Assembly: GCA_002451855.1 (NCBI GenBank)
Contig: DKDS01000045.1
Location: 8,714-23,484 of the forward strand
From: Ruminococcaceae bacterium UBA6842
GTDB lineage: Bacteria; Bacillota; Clostridia; Oscillospirales; Acutalibacteraceae
Length of the DNA stretch: 14,771 nt
Direction: 5' to 3'
Part shown: piece by piece, positions 1 through 8,019 of the stretch
How the letters are laid out: each line of letters opens with the position of its first letter
Position numbering within the stretch: position 1 is the first letter of the stretch
Program-made: the position numbers and the translations under genes
Notes under the pieces: generated by a model
Seen by the model: only the letters and a program-made list of their open reading frames with translations
The model's database searches: none
Told to the model about the DNA's origin: nothing

Positions 1-159
1 CCCGCCGAAATATTCGGTGTGACAGTCGGTACTTTTTAAAATATGCTCTGCCGCCGCCCTTTCGTCACGGGTCAGAAAGCCTAAAAACTTAGGTCTTGAT
101 GTTCTTTCGCAAATTTCCGCGGTATCACGCAGTCTTGCCTCAAGCAAATCATTATCCAT
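1..159 (-). CDS. ylmH: YlmH-like S4-domain RNA-binding protein, N-terminal part (runs off window)
   Basis: The first 53 residues are present; the gene continues beyond base 1. The piece reads from MDNDLLEARL to a terminal EYFGG and includes PKFLGFLTRDERAAAEHIL. This matches the N-terminal region of YlmH, where a 'FL(T/D)PRE' segment is followed by a 'FFGGY' segment; the RNA-binding S4 domain would lie further downstream, outside the window. YlmH is known from the Bacillus ylm cell-division cluster and has been linked to ribosome-associated work. The ATG (159-157) overlaps the sepF stop by one base (TAATG), and no strong Shine-Dalgarno sequence precedes it, so translation is probably coupled to sepF. 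The membrane gene ylmG, which sits between sepF and ylmH in Bacillus, is absent here. Identification rests on a short N-terminal match plus synteny. Confidence 0.8.
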   Translation of the reverse strand, partial: MDNDLLEARLRDTAEICERTSRPKFLGFLTRDERAAAEHILKSTDCHTEYFGG

Positions 160-638
160 TAAAAGTATGCTTTGTTCTCGTCAAAATCGTCGAGCATAAG
201 CTCGCCCATAACATCAACATCCGTTGGAACAATTATAAATGTACTGTTTGCAACCTTGCGGATATTTCCGCCGTTTGCGTAAGCAACACCGCTTAAGAAA
301 TCTATAATTCTGCGTGAAACATCACGGTTTGCCGCTTCAAGGTTAAGTACAACGGTTTTCTTTGCGTTAAGATGGTCGGCTATTGAGGTTACATCCTCGA
401 ACCTGTCGGGCTTTACAAGAACAACCTGCATTTGGGAATGATTAAAGCTTACGGTCTTGGATTTTCCGCCGCCTACTACTCTGGGAGCAGCTTCACGCCT
501 TGTCTGAGGCTGTTCGTATGAGGAGGTATGTCTCGGCTTATCTGCCGGCTTTTCTTCCTCTACATCCTCTATCTCCTCGTCAAAATCGTCCTCATCGGGT
601 ATGCTCATAATATTTTTTATGCTATCCAAAAGTCCCAT
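159..638 (-). CDS. sepF: Cell division protein SepF
   Basis: SepF is a cytoplasmic, membrane-associated FtsZ partner. It binds the FtsZ C-terminal tail and anchors and aligns the Z ring at the division site. The 159 residues show the family layout: an amphipathic N-terminal helix (MGLLDSIKNIM, about 1-11) for membrane binding, an acidic then mixed-charge linker (about 13-65, rich in D/E with a QTRREAAPR stretch), and the compact SepF core (about 68-145). The core contains VVLVKPDRFEDV, KKTVVLNLE and RRIIDFLSGVAYANGG followed by the FIIVP strand. Length is normal for the family. The ATG is preceded by AAGGAG at 8-base spacing. It lies 20 bases after ylmE and overlaps ylmH by one base, the standard division-cluster context. 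Confidence 0.95.
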   Translation of the reverse strand: MGLLDSIKNIMSIPDEDDFDEEIEDVEEEKPADKPRHTSSYEQPQTRREAAPRVVGGGKSKTVSFNHSQMQVVLVKPDRFEDVTSIADHLNAKKTVVLNLEAANRDVSRRIIDFLSGVAYANGGNIRKVANSTFIIVPTDVDVMGELMLDDFDENKAYF

Positions 639-658
639 TTTTTAAGCTCCTTTTTATT

Positions 659-1369
659 TTAATTATAATTGCGCTTTCCGAAAAGCGAGGTTCCCACTCT
701 TACCAGATTGGCGCCCTCGCTGACGGCAATATCAAAATCGCCGGACATTCCCATCGACAAAACGCTCATACAACTATTATCTATGTTTTTGGCTCCTATG
801 TCAAGAAACAGTTTATACATTTTACGGAAATATTTTCGGGCTTCTTCCGGCATATTTGCCACAGGCGGTATACACATAAGCCCCTTTATGCGTATATTGG
901 GTAATTTTGCCATTTCTCTGACGGCGTTTTCTGCATCCTCCGGCGCAAACCCCGATTTCGACTGTTCGCCGCCTATATTGATTTCGGCGAGAACATCCAT
1001 AACAATCCCTCGCTTGCCTGCCTGCTTTGATATTTCCTCTGCAAGTCTTATTGAATCAACCGATTCTATCATTTCTACCTTATCGATAATATCCTTAACC
1101 TTATTGGTTTGGAGATGTCCGATAAAGTGACTGTGAACGGGGCTTAAGAGCGAATATTTAGAAAGCAGCTCCTGCACTCTGTTTTCACCGATATGGGTTA
1201 TGCCCCTTTTTATTGCGTAATTTACGGTATCGGCGTCAACCGTTTTGGTGGCGGCAAGCAGGGTTATATCCTCGGCACTTCTGCCCGATTTTTCCGCCGC
1301 AGCATAAAGACGACCCATAACATCCTTATAATTCCTGTTAAATTCTTCAGCTGACAATTTTTCCATCAT
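659..1369 (-). CDS. ylmE: YggS/YlmE-family PLP homeostasis protein
   Basis: This is a member of the YggS/YlmE/PROSC family: single-domain, fold-III PLP-binding proteins without known enzymatic activity that buffer pyridoxal 5'-phosphate and affect amino-acid and vitamin B6 balance. At 236 residues it has the usual length. Visible family motifs are LLAATKTV (38-45; K42 is the expected PLP Schiff-base lysine), GENRVQE (61-67), HFIGHLQTNK (81-90), SMGMSGDFDIAV (205-216, phosphate-binding region) and VRVGTSLFG (223-231). The start has two adjacent ATG codons (1369 and 1366); AAAGGGG at 1380-1386 is 10 bases from the first. The 5' end overlaps the upstream HlyD-like gene by 23 bases, so its ribosome binding site lies inside that gene. 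The next gene is sepF, as in the Bacillus ylmE-sepF pair. Confidence 0.95.
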   Translation of the reverse strand: MMEKLSAEEFNRNYKDVMGRLYAAAEKSGRSAEDITLLAATKTVDADTVNYAIKRGITHIGENRVQELLSKYSLLSPVHSHFIGHLQTNKVKDIIDKVEMIESVDSIRLAEEISKQAGKRGIVMDVLAEINIGGEQSKSGFAPEDAENAVREMAKLPNIRIKGLMCIPPVANMPEEARKYFRKMYKLFLDIGAKNIDNSCMSVLSMGMSGDFDIAVSEGANLVRVGTSLFGKRNYN

Positions 1370-2552
1370 AAAGATTTTTCCCCTTTACTATAACATCGTC
1401 GTACAGTCTGAGCGATTTTTCGTCATCGGTCTGTTTTTCGCACAGCATATAATTATCCGCGGAGTATATAATGTTTACCTCCACAAACTTTACCTGCATA
1501 CCCGTAAGAACATATACGCCCCTTTTTGAGTCTACAATGCGTAGTGCGCTTTTGGGTATTTTAAGTCCGCTGTATTCTTTTTTAACAACCGTCATAGGAG
1601 CGGAACGCATAGAGGCTAATTCGCTGTTCATATCATTACACGAAAAAAGCACTACCGCTGAAGATGAGTCCGATGAAATGTTTATCTTCTTAACGGTCAC
1701 GGGAAGCTTCGGAAAGGATTTTACAGAGGTATATATAGTAAGCTCGTCGCCATCTTTATAATTAAGGGAATCGTTTATCGGCACAACCGCCGCTATATAC
1801 CACTCGTAATCCGAAACAAGCTTTCCCACAACATCCGAGCCTACCTCTTCGGGCTTTATTCCCTTTAGGTATTCGGGAGTTATGCTGTCAAGGCTGTCGC
1901 ATTTAAGTATATTCTCATATCCGTCGGTCTTTGATACAAAATACCCCGAAATTTCCGCCTTTATGGTATCCTTAGGCGACGGCAGAGAGGACGAAAGACC
2001 CGAAAGCTCCGTTTTAAGCGCAGATAACTGCTGTGAAAAATCCGCCGTTTCACCCAGCGCCGCCTGTCTGCGGTTAAGCGCCGAAAGCAGGTTTTCCGAG
2101 CAGTCGGAAATCTTCTCGAAATTGCCGTCTGCACCGCTTACCACAAGCTTGTTTAAGCTTTGCTTTACCTTGTTGTTTATAACGTCAAGGTCAGCCGCCT
2201 CCAAATCGTTATAGCTCAGCATTTCCTCTAAATCGGCTATTTTTTTGTTTGCCGAATCAATACGGCTGAGCGTAATGGACGCGGATTCGCTGTCGTATAT
2301 ATTTGCTATAACGCCGTCCTTGGGCGCACGGCTCCCGTCCCCCGTGATGAAGTGCATTACTCCGCCCGCGGAATATCTGACAAGCGTTTCGTTTCTTATA
2401 ACAAGACCCGTAACATCAAGTCCGTCCGCAACGGTTGAGAAGCTTGCCGATTCGGTCTTTATCGGCTTATAGACCGAAGAGACTATCTGATGTATCGCAA
2501 AAACGGAAATCAGTATTACCGCAAATACCTTAAGTATTTTTGACCCTTTCAA
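1347..2552 (-). CDS. HlyD-like membrane-anchored protein (efflux-adaptor-like), role unknown
   Basis: A 401-residue protein with a short basic N-terminus (MKGSKILK), one hydrophobic segment (about 9-25, VFAVILISVFAIHQIVS) and a large remainder expected outside the cytoplasm. It resembles HlyD-type adaptor subunits: a strand-rich part (about 40-95, including GLVIRNETLV and SRAPKDGVIANIYDSES), a helical coiled-coil-like part (about 95-190), then strands again with AEISGYFVSKTDGYE (199-213), a conserved barrel segment at about 250-300 and GLKIPKSALRI near 329-339. HlyD adaptors normally work with an ABC or RND transporter, but none is present here. The start is TTG (2552-2550) with GGAGG at 7-base spacing, overlapping the miaA stop in TTGA. 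Similar proteins sit beside ylmE-sepF in other Clostridia as I recall, which would suggest a cell-envelope or division role. That role is inference. Confidence 0.75.
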   Translation of the reverse strand: MKGSKILKVFAVILISVFAIHQIVSSVYKPIKTESASFSTVADGLDVTGLVIRNETLVRYSAGGVMHFITGDGSRAPKDGVIANIYDSESASITLSRIDSANKKIADLEEMLSYNDLEAADLDVINNKVKQSLNKLVVSGADGNFEKISDCSENLLSALNRRQAALGETADFSQQLSALKTELSGLSSSLPSPKDTIKAEISGYFVSKTDGYENILKCDSLDSITPEYLKGIKPEEVGSDVVGKLVSDYEWYIAAVVPINDSLNYKDGDELTIYTSVKSFPKLPVTVKKINISSDSSSAVVLFSCNDMNSELASMRSAPMTVVKKEYSGLKIPKSALRIVDSKRGVYVLTGMQVKFVEVNIIYSADNYMLCEKQTDDEKSLRLYDDVIVKGKNLYDGKIVS

Positions 2553-3490
2553 TCGGCGTCCTCCCTTTCTAAAAATTCCTTTACCGTCCTTTCGGCGGCG
2601 GCAGGTATATCATTTTCTTCATCGGCATAAAGCCAATGTATTCTCTTATCCTTATTAAACCACGTAAGCTGGCGTTTTGCGTATCTGCGTGTCTGCATTT
2701 TAAGGCTGCCGGCCGCCTCTTCAAGCGTACAGTCACCCTTAAAATACCCGAAAAGCTCTTTATGCCCTATTGCCTGAAACGCTCCGCCGCAGGCTCTTTG
2801 ATAAGCCTGCCTTGCCTCCTGTTCAAGCCCGTTTTCAAGCATTATATCAACCCGTCGGTTTATTCTTTCGTAAAGCTTTTCCCTGTCCCGATAGGTAATC
2901 CCTATAATGCAGGGGTCTATTATTTTATCGCCGGTTCTTGAAATTTCCTTTTGCTCGGTTATGGTCTTTCCTGTAAGGCGATACACCTCAAACGCCCTTA
3001 TAATTCTCTTTTTATCGCTCGGGTGCAGCTTTTCAGCCGCGCGCGGATCGATTTCGGCAAGCTTTTCAAGCATTTTTTCGCCGCCGACCTCGCAAAACAG
3101 CTTTGAAAGCTCCTCCCGTACCGCGCTGTTTTCAGGTTCATCGGTAAAGGCTATATTATCCGCAAGCGAATTTATATAAAGCCCCGTGCCGCCCACAACT
3201 ATCGGTAATTTCCCTATATTGTTTATTTCCTTTACGGCGTTCCTCGCAAGACATACATAATCCGCAACCGAGAACTCGCATTCGGGCTCCAAAAATTCAA
3301 GCAAATAATGCTTTATGCCGTCCTTCTCCTCTTCACTCGGCACAGCCGAGGCTATGGAAATATTTTTATATATCTGCATTGAGTCGGCGGATACTATTTC
3401 TCCGTTAAGCCGCTTTGCAAGCTTTATTCCGAGGTCCGTTTTGCCCGAGGCTGTCGGACCTACTATAAATACAGTTTTAATTCCGCTCAT
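2549..3490 (-). CDS. miaA: tRNA dimethylallyltransferase MiaA
   Basis: MiaA transfers a dimethylallyl group from DMAPP to N6 of adenosine 37 in tRNAs reading UNN codons, giving i6A37, the substrate of MiaB. The 313 residues match the family length. Visible motifs: P-loop GPTASGKT (11-18), EIVSADSMQIYK (31-42, with the catalytic Asp and substrate-contacting residues), VVGGTGLYI (98-106), a DPR/KLHP/DKKRIIRAFEVY region (148-170) that typifies the family, QAIGHKE (239-245) and QTRRYAKRQLTWF (266-278). The ATG overlaps the mutL stop in ATGA and no good Shine-Dalgarno sequence is visible, so translation is probably coupled to mutL. The mutL-miaA adjacency is also seen in Escherichia coli and many other bacteria. 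The gene encoding the enzyme for the next step, miaB, is the first gene of the same operon. Confidence 0.97.
   Translation of the reverse strand: MSGIKTVFIVGPTASGKTDLGIKLAKRLNGEIVSADSMQIYKNISIASAVPSEEEKDGIKHYLLEFLEPECEFSVADYVCLARNAVKEINNIGKLPIVVGGTGLYINSLADNIAFTDEPENSAVREELSKLFCEVGGEKMLEKLAEIDPRAAEKLHPSDKKRIIRAFEVYRLTGKTITEQKEISRTGDKIIDPCIIGITYRDREKLYERINRRVDIMLENGLEQEARQAYQRACGGAFQAIGHKELFGYFKGDCTLEEAAGSLKMQTRRYAKRQLTWFNKDKRIHWLYADEENDIPAAAERTVKEFLEREDAD
2560..2564 (-). promoter_or_regulatory. Ribosome binding site of the HlyD-like gene (supports TTG start)
   Basis: GGAGG on the minus strand, inside the 3' end of miaA, lies 7 bases before TTG 2552. The TTG shares two bases with the miaA stop (TTGA). 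This spacing, plus the basic-then-hydrophobic N-terminus that follows, makes the TTG start convincing. Confidence 0.8.
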
Positions 3491-5364
3491 TGTATACGCC
3501 CGAACTGCTTTTCAAGCTCACGCCTTTTAATTTCAAAGGCTACGGGTCTGCCGTGCGGGCAGTACATAATATCGTCCGAATAAAGCACCCTTTCGGCTAA
3601 TTTTTTCATTTCAAGCGGTGAGAGCTTATTCCCTGCTTTTATCGCGCTTCGGCAGGCGACGGTATGGTATATATCCTCAAGCCTTTCTACCTCGGCGGCG
3701 GAATTTTTAAGAAGCTTGCCCGCAAGCTCGCTTAAAAGCCCCTCGACATCCTCCCTTGTAAGTGAGGACGGAACCGTGAAAACCCGTACCGATGAATTTC
3801 CGAAATCCTCTGTCTCAAAGCCTATTTCCGCCAAAAGCGGTATGTTCGAAATGACCGCCCCGTATTCCTGCGGGTCGAGCATTACGGTTACGGGCGTAAG
3901 CAGTGCCTGCGGCGATACGGTATTGCGCTTTTTTAAATCGTTGAATATTATACGCTCGTGGGCGGCGTGCTTGTCTATCATAAAAATACTGCTGCCCATC
4001 TGCACTATTATGTAGGTTGAAAAGGCTTCGCCTATCACCGTTATTTCAGGTCTTTCGGTTTCTTCCTCTTTTGTTATGTCAACCGTTGTTTTCTCTTTAA
4101 TCTGCGGCTCGGGCGTATATACGGGAGCCGGTGTATACTGCGGTTCCGTGGCGGCTTCAACCTTTTCGCCGTGAGGACCCACTGTTGAGTAGTTGTTTAC
4201 AAAGGACGGTATGCTGTCGTCTCTGAGTATATGCTTCGTGTTATTATGTAAATCTGTACCGTATATCCTCTCCGCAACTGTCGGCTTTTCTATCGGCTGT
4301 TGGGTATACTCTTCCTTTTTAAGCCGTTCAAACGGATTGAATACCGGCGGCTTTAATTTCACCTCGGGTCTTGTATCCCCCGATGAAAGCGCGTTTTTAA
4401 CCGCAGAATAGACCGCGTCGAAAATACGGCGTTCGTCCGAAAAGCGAACCTCGGTTTTGGCCGGATGGACATTTACATCCACCGTGTCAAACGGAACGGT
4501 AAGATACAGCACAAACCCGGGAAATTTTCCTATCATCGCGCTGTTTTTGTATGCCTGCTCCGCCGCCGCCGTGACGGTTCCCGAACGGACAAGTCTTCCG
4601 TTCAAAAATACAAACTGATAATTTCTTGTGGGTCTGCAAGAAACCGGCTTGCAGGTAAGCCCCTCTACCTCTATTCTGTCAAGCGTGCCCTTAACGGGAA
4701 TAAGCGTACCCGAAAATTCACGCCCCAAAACGCTGTATACGGTTCCGTTTACCTTGCCGTCGCCCGAGGTGTTAAGCGTTTGTTTGCCGTCTCTTATAAG
4801 CTTAAAGGCAATTTCCGGATGCGAAAGCGCAATTCGGTCTACCACAGCCGCCGCCGCATTTGCCTCGGAAACATCCTTTTTAAGGAATTTCATTCGTGCG
4901 GGGGTGTTGTAAAAAATATCCCGTATTATTATTGTTGTACCGTCGGGACAGCCCGTTTCCTCGCAAAGGGTCTCCGTACCGCCCTCTATTTTATAATGAG
5001 TTCCGAAAGCTTCTCCGTGCGGCTTTGTAAAAAGCTCCGCCCTTGAAACGGAGGAGACAGCCGCAAGCGCCTCGCCCCTGAAGCCTAATGTAGAAATAGA
5101 GTTTAAATCTACACCCGAAGAAATTTTACTTGTGGCATGGCGCAAAAATGCCTTCGGGACATCCTCATGCGCTATACCGCACCCGTCATCCGTAATTCTG
5201 ATATAGGATATACCGCCGCGCTGTATTTCCACGGTTATGTTACGGGCGTTTGCGTCTATGGAATTTTCAACAAGCTCCTTTATAACGGAAGCAGGGCGTT
5301 CCACCACCTCACCTGCGGCTATAAGCTCCGCCACCTGTTTCGGGAGTACATTTATTTTAGGCAT
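3487..5364 (-). CDS. mutL: DNA mismatch repair endonuclease MutL
   Basis: MutL couples MutS mismatch recognition to strand removal; in bacteria without MutH it nicks DNA itself. The N-terminal GHKL ATPase is clear: ELVENSIDA (ATP-Mg Asn), RITDDGCGI, ATSKI, TLGFRGEAL, FYNTPAR and the DVNVHPAK segment (about 295-305). A Pro/Glu/Thr-rich linker (about 335-440) leads to the C-terminal dimerisation/nuclease domain with DKHAAHERI, ACRSAIKAG and CPHGRP (zinc/metal site). The classical nuclease motif DQHA(X)2E(X)4E is altered: Q becomes K and the distal E is N, although the core D, H and proximal E remain. I chose the ATG at 5364 (625 residues): AAAGGA at 5375-5380 is 10 bases from it but only 4 from the alternative in-frame GTG at 5370. 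It lies 18 bases after mutS. Confidence 0.97.
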   Translation of the reverse strand: MPKINVLPKQVAELIAAGEVVERPASVIKELVENSIDANARNITVEIQRGGISYIRITDDGCGIAHEDVPKAFLRHATSKISSGVDLNSISTLGFRGEALAAVSSVSRAELFTKPHGEAFGTHYKIEGGTETLCEETGCPDGTTIIIRDIFYNTPARMKFLKKDVSEANAAAAVVDRIALSHPEIAFKLIRDGKQTLNTSGDGKVNGTVYSVLGREFSGTLIPVKGTLDRIEVEGLTCKPVSCRPTRNYQFVFLNGRLVRSGTVTAAAEQAYKNSAMIGKFPGFVLYLTVPFDTVDVNVHPAKTEVRFSDERRIFDAVYSAVKNALSSGDTRPEVKLKPPVFNPFERLKKEEYTQQPIEKPTVAERIYGTDLHNNTKHILRDDSIPSFVNNYSTVGPHGEKVEAATEPQYTPAPVYTPEPQIKEKTTVDITKEEETERPEITVIGEAFSTYIIVQMGSSIFMIDKHAAHERIIFNDLKKRNTVSPQALLTPVTVMLDPQEYGAVISNIPLLAEIGFETEDFGNSSVRVFTVPSSLTREDVEGLLSELAGKLLKNSAAEVERLEDIYHTVACRSAIKAGNKLSPLEMKKLAERVLYSDDIMYCPHGRPVAFEIKRRELEKQFGRIQ

Positions 5365-5374
5365 TTTCACACCG

Positions 5375-5380
5375 TCCTTT
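5375..5380 (-). promoter_or_regulatory. Ribosome binding site of mutL (decides start)
   Basis: AAAGGA on the minus strand lies just after the mutS stop. Its distance is 10 bases to ATG 5364 and 4 bases to GTG 5370. The ATG is favoured by codon and by the family's usual MPKI-type beginning, but GTG cannot be excluded. Confidence 0.6.
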
Positions 5381-5382
5381 CA

Positions 5383-7983
5383 TCATATTGATTTTGCTTT
5401 ATTGGCAAAATCAAAAAGAATTTGCATTGCCTCTATCGGGGTAAGCGTATTTACATCAAGCGTTTTAAGCTCGTCCATTATTTCCTCTGCCTGCTGCATT
5501 TCAATAGGCAGCTGCATTTCCGCGGGAGCGGCGGTCTTGTAAGTAACTATTCCTTCCGATTCGGTCTTTTTAAGTATCTGCTTTGCGCGCTGTATGACCT
5601 CGTTCGGTATGCCGCTTAATTTTGCCACTTCTATACCGTAGCTGTCGTCGGCTCCGCCCCTTACTATCTTTCTTAAAAATGTTATATCGTCGCCCCGTTT
5701 TTTTACGGCGATGTTGTAATTCTTAATTCCCGAAAGCTCATTTTCCATTTCGGTAAGCTCGTGATAATGGGTCGCAAAAAGCGCCTTTGCGCCGAGCTTC
5801 TTCTTATCGTTCACATATTCAAGCACGGCACGGGCTATCGACATACCGTCAAAGGTGGAGGTTCCCCTGCCTATCTCGTCGAGAATAAGCAGACTTTTCT
5901 TTGTTGCGTTTTTAAGTATATCGGCAACCTCGCTCATTTCAACCATAAAGGTGGATTTGCCTGCCGCAAGGTCGTCCGACGCGCCGACTCTTGTAAATAT
6001 TGCGTCCACGATACCTATTTCGGCAGACTGCGCCGGAACAAAGCAACCTGTTTGCGCCATAAGCACGATTATAGCCACCTGACGCATATATGTTGATTTG
6101 CCTGCCATATTAGGACCGGTAATCACGGCACAGCGGTCATCCTGCATATCAAGCAGGGTGTCGTTAGCGACAAACGGCGTGCTTATAACCTGCTCGACCA
6201 CAGGGTGTCTGCCGGCGATTATTCTTACCGTGCCCGTATCGTTTACAAGCGGTCTTACATATCGGTTATTTACCGAAACCTCCGCAAGCGAACGCAAAAC
6301 ATCTATTTTGGCTATTGCCGAGGCAGTCTGCTGGAAGCGTTTAAGCTCCGCCGCCGCCCTTTTTCTCACGCCGTCAAACAACTCGTATTCTATCTGTACA
6401 ATACGGTCCTTTGCGGTAAGGACACGCTTTTCAATGCCCTTAAGCTCCTCGGTTATAAACCGCTCGCAGTTAGTAAGCGTCTGCTTTCTTATGTAATCCT
6501 CGGGCACCTTATCAAGAAATGAGTTTGTGACCTCTATATAGTACCCGAAAACCTTATTGTAGCGCACCCTTAAATTCTTAATTCCGGTGCGTTCTCTTTC
6601 TCTCGCTTCAATTTCGTCTATAAAGCCGGTGCCGTGCTTCATATCGTTTCTGAGACGGTCAACCTCTTCGTTATATCCGTCCTTGATAATATTTCCGTCT
6701 CTTACAGTCAGCGGTGCGTTCTCGCTTATTGCGGAATCTATAAGCGCCGAAATATCCTCAAGAGTATCTATATCGTTATATATTTCTTTAAGCAGCTTGC
6801 AGTTTGCGCTTGCAAGCAGACCCTTAATTATGGGAAATCTGTGCGCGGTTGCGGAAATTGCCAACAGGTCCTTAGGAGAAGCGGTACCGTAAACCGTTTT
6901 GGTTATAATACGCTCAACATCACGGACGCCCGAAAGCCCCTCCGAAAGCTCGCCTCTTAAAACCGTGTCGCCGCAAAGCTCTTCAACGGCATTTTGCCTA
7001 AGATTTATCTGCGTGATATTCAAAAGCGGTTTTTCCATCCACGAGCGCATAAGGCGCTTTCCCATTGCGGTCCTTGTTTTGTCAAGCACCCACAAAAGAG
7101 AGCCTTTTTTGGATTTTGAACGCATAGTTTCGGTAATTTCAAGGTTGCGTATTGCCGTCATATCAAGGCGCATAAACTGCTTGTCCGAATAAACATCAAT
7201 TTTGTTTACCGAAATATCCGTGCTTTTGCCGGTTTCGTAGAGATATTCTATTACCGCGCCGAAAGCGGACGCCTTGGCGCCGCCCCTTTCAATTCCGAGC
7301 CCCTCAAGCTCCGATACTCCGAAATTGCCCGAATATATCGGCTCGGTATATTTTGTGTCAAAGCTGCGCTCGGTTCTTACCGTAACGGTGGCACCGAGAT
7401 TTTTGGCTAAAAAGTCCCAAAGCGGCAGGGAGACCGTTTTAAGCGCTTCGTTTACCAAAACCTCTTTGGGAGAAAAGCGCATCAGCTCGTCGCATACGCC
7501 CGATTCGATATTGTCTGACGGAACCTCGGTTACATGACATTCACCTGTGGACGCATCCGTAAAGCAAAGCCCTATGCCCGTTTCCTTAACGGCAACGGCG
7601 GCAAGGTAATTGTTCCTGCCCTCCTCAAGCATGGCGTCCTCGATTACGGTTCCGGGCGTAATAACCCTTATAACATCACGCTTTACAAGAGATTTCGCCG
7701 TTGCGGGGTCCTCAACCTGCTCGCAGATCGCGACCTTGTGTCCCTTTTCGACAAGCCGCGCTATATACGCTTCACAGCTGTGGTACGGCACACCGCACAT
7801 AGGCGCTCTTTCTTCCTGTCCGCAATCCTTGCCGGTCAAAACCAAATCAAGCTCGTCCGACGCCGTTTTAGCGTCGTCGAAAAACATCTCGTAAAAGTCG
7901 CCTACTCGGAAAAACAGTATACTGTCATCATTCTGCGACTTAATATCAAGATACTGCTTAATCATAGGAGACATCTCAGCCAT
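5383..7983 (-). CDS. mutS: DNA mismatch repair protein MutS
   Basis: MutS binds base mismatches and small loops and, after ATP exchange, recruits MutL. The 866 residues are the usual length for MutS1. Visible features in order: the N-terminal mismatch-binding domain with the F-x-E wedge in VGDFYEMF (FYE at 30-32) and APMCGVPYH (60-68); connector and core domains with MRLDMTAIRNLEI (271-283); the clamp with NKVFGYYIEVT (476-486); and the ABC-type ATPase with Walker A GPNMAGKST (623-631), STFMVEMSE (677-685), Walker B LLILDEIGRGTS (698-709), ATHYHEL (737-743) and a C-terminal helix-turn-helix region (about 784-806). The last about 30 residues resemble the MutS tetramerisation tail. The ATG has GGGGAAG upstream. 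It lies 36 bases after the YlbF/YmcA-family gene and 18 bases before mutL, so MutS and MutL are co-expressed. Confidence 0.98.
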   Translation of the reverse strand: MAEMSPMIKQYLDIKSQNDDSILFFRVGDFYEMFFDDAKTASDELDLVLTGKDCGQEERAPMCGVPYHSCEAYIARLVEKGHKVAICEQVEDPATAKSLVKRDVIRVITPGTVIEDAMLEEGRNNYLAAVAVKETGIGLCFTDASTGECHVTEVPSDNIESGVCDELMRFSPKEVLVNEALKTVSLPLWDFLAKNLGATVTVRTERSFDTKYTEPIYSGNFGVSELEGLGIERGGAKASAFGAVIEYLYETGKSTDISVNKIDVYSDKQFMRLDMTAIRNLEITETMRSKSKKGSLLWVLDKTRTAMGKRLMRSWMEKPLLNITQINLRQNAVEELCGDTVLRGELSEGLSGVRDVERIITKTVYGTASPKDLLAISATAHRFPIIKGLLASANCKLLKEIYNDIDTLEDISALIDSAISENAPLTVRDGNIIKDGYNEEVDRLRNDMKHGTGFIDEIEARERERTGIKNLRVRYNKVFGYYIEVTNSFLDKVPEDYIRKQTLTNCERFITEELKGIEKRVLTAKDRIVQIEYELFDGVRKRAAAELKRFQQTASAIAKIDVLRSLAEVSVNNRYVRPLVNDTGTVRIIAGRHPVVEQVISTPFVANDTLLDMQDDRCAVITGPNMAGKSTYMRQVAIIVLMAQTGCFVPAQSAEIGIVDAIFTRVGASDDLAAGKSTFMVEMSEVADILKNATKKSLLILDEIGRGTSTFDGMSIARAVLEYVNDKKKLGAKALFATHYHELTEMENELSGIKNYNIAVKKRGDDITFLRKIVRGGADDSYGIEVAKLSGIPNEVIQRAKQILKKTESEGIVTYKTAAPAEMQLPIEMQQAEEIMDELKTLDVNTLTPIEAMQILFDFANKAKSI

Positions 7984-8019
7984 TTAACTTCCCCGCTTCC
8001 GCAAAATTTTAAATTCCGT

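Noticed and set aside
4465..5046. Plus-strand open frame of 193 codons opposite mutL, and similar long frames opposite mutS and ylmE
   Set aside because: The minus-strand genes are unmistakable, conserved and complete; the opposite frames have unnatural composition and no start signals.
7984..8019. Possible terminator between the YlbF/YmcA-family gene and mutS
   Set aside because: The 36-base gap has only a weak A/T palindrome-like stretch without a GC stem, and it contains the mutS ribosome binding site, so read-through is expected.
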